Shown here: one piece after another, positions 5,897 through 7,157 of the stretch | How positions within the stretch are numbered: position 1 is the first letter of the stretch | Layout of the letters: every line of letters starts with the position of its first letter | NCBI GenBank assembly: GCA_035298385.1 | Contig: DATGYC010000304.1 | Location: forward strand, 1-7,157 | Direction: 5' to 3' | Length of the DNA: 7,157 nucleotides | Source: DATGYC01 sp035298385 | GTDB taxonomy: Bacteria > Bacillota > Sulfobacillia > Symbiobacteriales > Symbiobacteriaceae | Made by a program: the position numbers and the translations under genes | Notes under the pieces: generated by a model | Databases searched by the model: none | Told to the model about the DNA's origin: nothing | What the model saw: only the letters and a program-made list of their open reading frames with translations

Positions 5897-7075
5897 CTAG
5901 TCCCGGCGCAGCGCCTCGATCGGGTCGAGGTTGGCGGCCCGGTAGGCCGGATAGAAGCCGAAGATGATCCCGATGGCGACCGAGAAGCCAAAGGAGAGCA
6001 TGACCGCACTAGCCGTGATCGCTGGCGGGAAGGCCAGGACCTTCGAAAGCGCAAGGGCCCCGCTCCCGCCGATCAGGATGCCGATGATGCCACCGGCGCC
6101 CGAGAGGATCAGTGCCTCGATCAAGAACTGCAGGAGAACATCCCGGCTCTTGGCACCGATCGCCTTGCGGATGCCAATCTCCCGCGTCCGCTCTGAGACT
6201 GAGACGAGCATGATGTTCATGATCCCGATACCACCTACCGCCAGCGAGATCGAGGCGATGGCGCCCAGGAGCATCGTGAAGGTCTGGGTGATCGAGCCGA
6301 CGGTCTGGAGCAGTTGATCCTGGCTCTGGACCCGCACGGCGTTCTCGTCGTTACGGAACTTGGCGACGAAGTAGTCGGTCAGCTCCTGGGTCAGCAGCTT
6401 CGACTCCTCGGCCGACTTCGCCTTGACGGTCAGCGAGGGGATCCGGTTGATCCCCTGCAGCCGGGAGACGGTCGTGTAGGGCACCAGGATCATGTCATCC
6501 TGGTCCTGGCCGGTCACGCCGGTCCCCTTCGGCTCCAGCAGTCCGATCACGGTGAAGGGCTGACCCAGCAGGCGGAACTGCTTGCCGATCGAGTTCCCGT
6601 TGCCAAAGAGGTTCTGGGCTGTCGTCGTACCAATCACAGCAACTCGACTCCGCCGGTCCAGATCCTCCTGGGTGAAGAAGCCGCCCAGGGCGACGTTACG
6701 GTCACGTACCTGGGAGTAGGCAACGCCGGTCCCCTCGATGGTTACCTGGAGCGAGTCCCCGCCCTCGGCCTTGACGTACTGCGTACCGCCGACAGAGGGC
6801 AGGACCGCTTCGATCCCGGCAAAGCGCTGCTGGATGATCGTCAAGTCCTCCTCGACGATCCGGAAGCCGTTCCCCTGGGGACGGACGGTGATCAGGTTGG
6901 TGCCTAGGGCCGTGATCTGGGCCTCGGTGGACTTCTGGGCGCCCTGCCCAACCGAGACCAGGGCGATCACGGCAGCGACGCCGATGATCACGCCCAGGGC
7001 GGTCAGGAGGGAGCGCAGCTTATTGCCCAGGATGGAGACCCAAGCCATGCGGAGGGATTCGACAAAGACGAACAC
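5897..7075 (-). CDS. MacB/FtsX-type ABC transporter permease
   Basis: This 392-residue protein is a four-helix permease of the type VII ABC (mechanotransmission) family. It has a first membrane helix (about 22-43) with the family sequence NKLRSLLTALGVIIGVAAVI, a MacB-like periplasmic or extracellular domain (about 45-260), and the FtsX core: a helix near 265-291, the coupling segment VSERTREIGIRKAIGAKSRDV (about 292-312), helices at about 315-345 and 355-378, and the typical C-terminal end YPAYRAANLDPIEALRRD. Such permeases pair with a LolD/MacB-like ATPase and move or release peptides, antibiotics, lipoproteins or other envelope substrates. The GTG start has GGGGGGAG 6 bases upstream and follows the TAG stop of the preceding reading frame with no gap, which indicates an operon. 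Unlike Gram-negative MacB, there is no fused ATPase; the ATPase must lie outside the window. The stalk-domain protein downstream is a possible partner. Confidence 0.93.
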   Translation of the reverse strand: MFVFVESLRMAWVSILGNKLRSLLTALGVIIGVAAVIALVSVGQGAQKSTEAQITALGTNLITVRPQGNGFRIVEEDLTIIQQRFAGIEAVLPSVGGTQYVKAEGGDSLQVTIEGTGVAYSQVRDRNVALGGFFTQEDLDRRSRVAVIGTTTAQNLFGNGNSIGKQFRLLGQPFTVIGLLEPKGTGVTGQDQDDMILVPYTTVSRLQGINRIPSLTVKAKSAEESKLLTQELTDYFVAKFRNDENAVRVQSQDQLLQTVGSITQTFTMLLGAIASISLAVGGIGIMNIMLVSVSERTREIGIRKAIGAKSRDVLLQFLIEALILSGAGGIIGILIGGSGALALSKVLAFPPAITASAVMLSFGFSVAIGIIFGFYPAYRAANLDPIEALRRD

Positions 7076-7156
7076 CTAGCGCTCCCCCCCTTCGGCGCCA
7101 CCGACGGTCCCGCCGATAAAGGCCGCCGCCAGCTCTTCGCCGCCCTGCACGGGCAA
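7076..7156 (-). CDS. C-terminal end of an unidentified upstream gene (partial)
   Basis: An open frame of 26 codons enters from the right edge and stops with TAG exactly before the GTG start of the permease. The visible tail begins LPVQGGEELAAAF and ends in a glycine-rich GGAEGGER. The tight junction and the permease ribosome site lying inside this frame support a real gene. By gene order it could be the ATPase or a membrane-fusion adaptor of the same ABC system, but the tail itself has no diagnostic motif. Confidence 0.6.
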   Translation of the reverse strand: MPVQGGEELAAAFIGGTVGGAEGGER

Positions 7157-7157
7157 C

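Noticed and set aside
5860..6054. Extension of the stalk protein by 65 residues to an upstream ATG.
   Set aside because: The added part overlaps the 3' end of the permease gene, is rich in Arg/Ser/Pro with no pattern, and would place the signal peptide in the interior of the protein.
1..7157. A wholly new defence, mobile or RNA-based system in this window.
   Set aside because: Every long coding region belongs to a known family, gaps are short, and no repeats arrays, recombinases, nucleases or structured non-coding regions are visible.

Overview
This GC-rich bacterial window has compact intergenic gaps, GTG and TTG start codons next to strong purine-rich Shine-Dalgarno sequences, and a secreted protein with copper-amine-oxidase-N-terminal-like ('stalk') repeats. 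Together these suggest a high-GC Firmicutes relative (Symbiobacterium/Limnochordia-like). That assignment is an inference from gene content and style; there is no rRNA or other marker gene to confirm it.

Layout from left to right. (1) A long minus-strand gene for a cytoplasmic glycoside hydrolase family 31 enzyme (alpha-glucosidase type), followed by a textbook Rho-independent terminator at the left edge. It appears monocistronic; its upstream gap holds a weak promoter candidate overlapped by a small inverted repeat. (2) A minus-strand pair of short ChrA-type (CHR family) membrane proteins whose stop and start codons overlap (TGATG), ending in their own hairpin terminator. (3) A divergent plus-strand LysR-family regulator, separated from the ChrA pair by about 90 bases that contain overlapping weak promoter candidates and a dyad, GTTCA-N8-TGAAC. 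This is the classical arrangement of a LysR regulator controlling its divergent neighbour. (4) A terminator hairpin between convergent genes. (5) A minus-strand operon read from the right edge: the C-terminal end of an unidentified gene, a MacB/FtsX-type ABC transporter permease starting directly after it, and 37 bases further a secreted two-repeat stalk-domain protein with an uncharacterised beta-rich C-terminal domain.

The three blocks look functionally independent: sugar hydrolysis, oxyanion (chromate-like) export under a local regulator, and an envelope ABC export or mechanotransmission system with a surface protein. I see no insertion sequences, CRISPR arrays, tRNA or rRNA genes, and no clear sign of a wholly new system. 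The least explained item is the stalk-domain protein and its link to the MacB-like permease.
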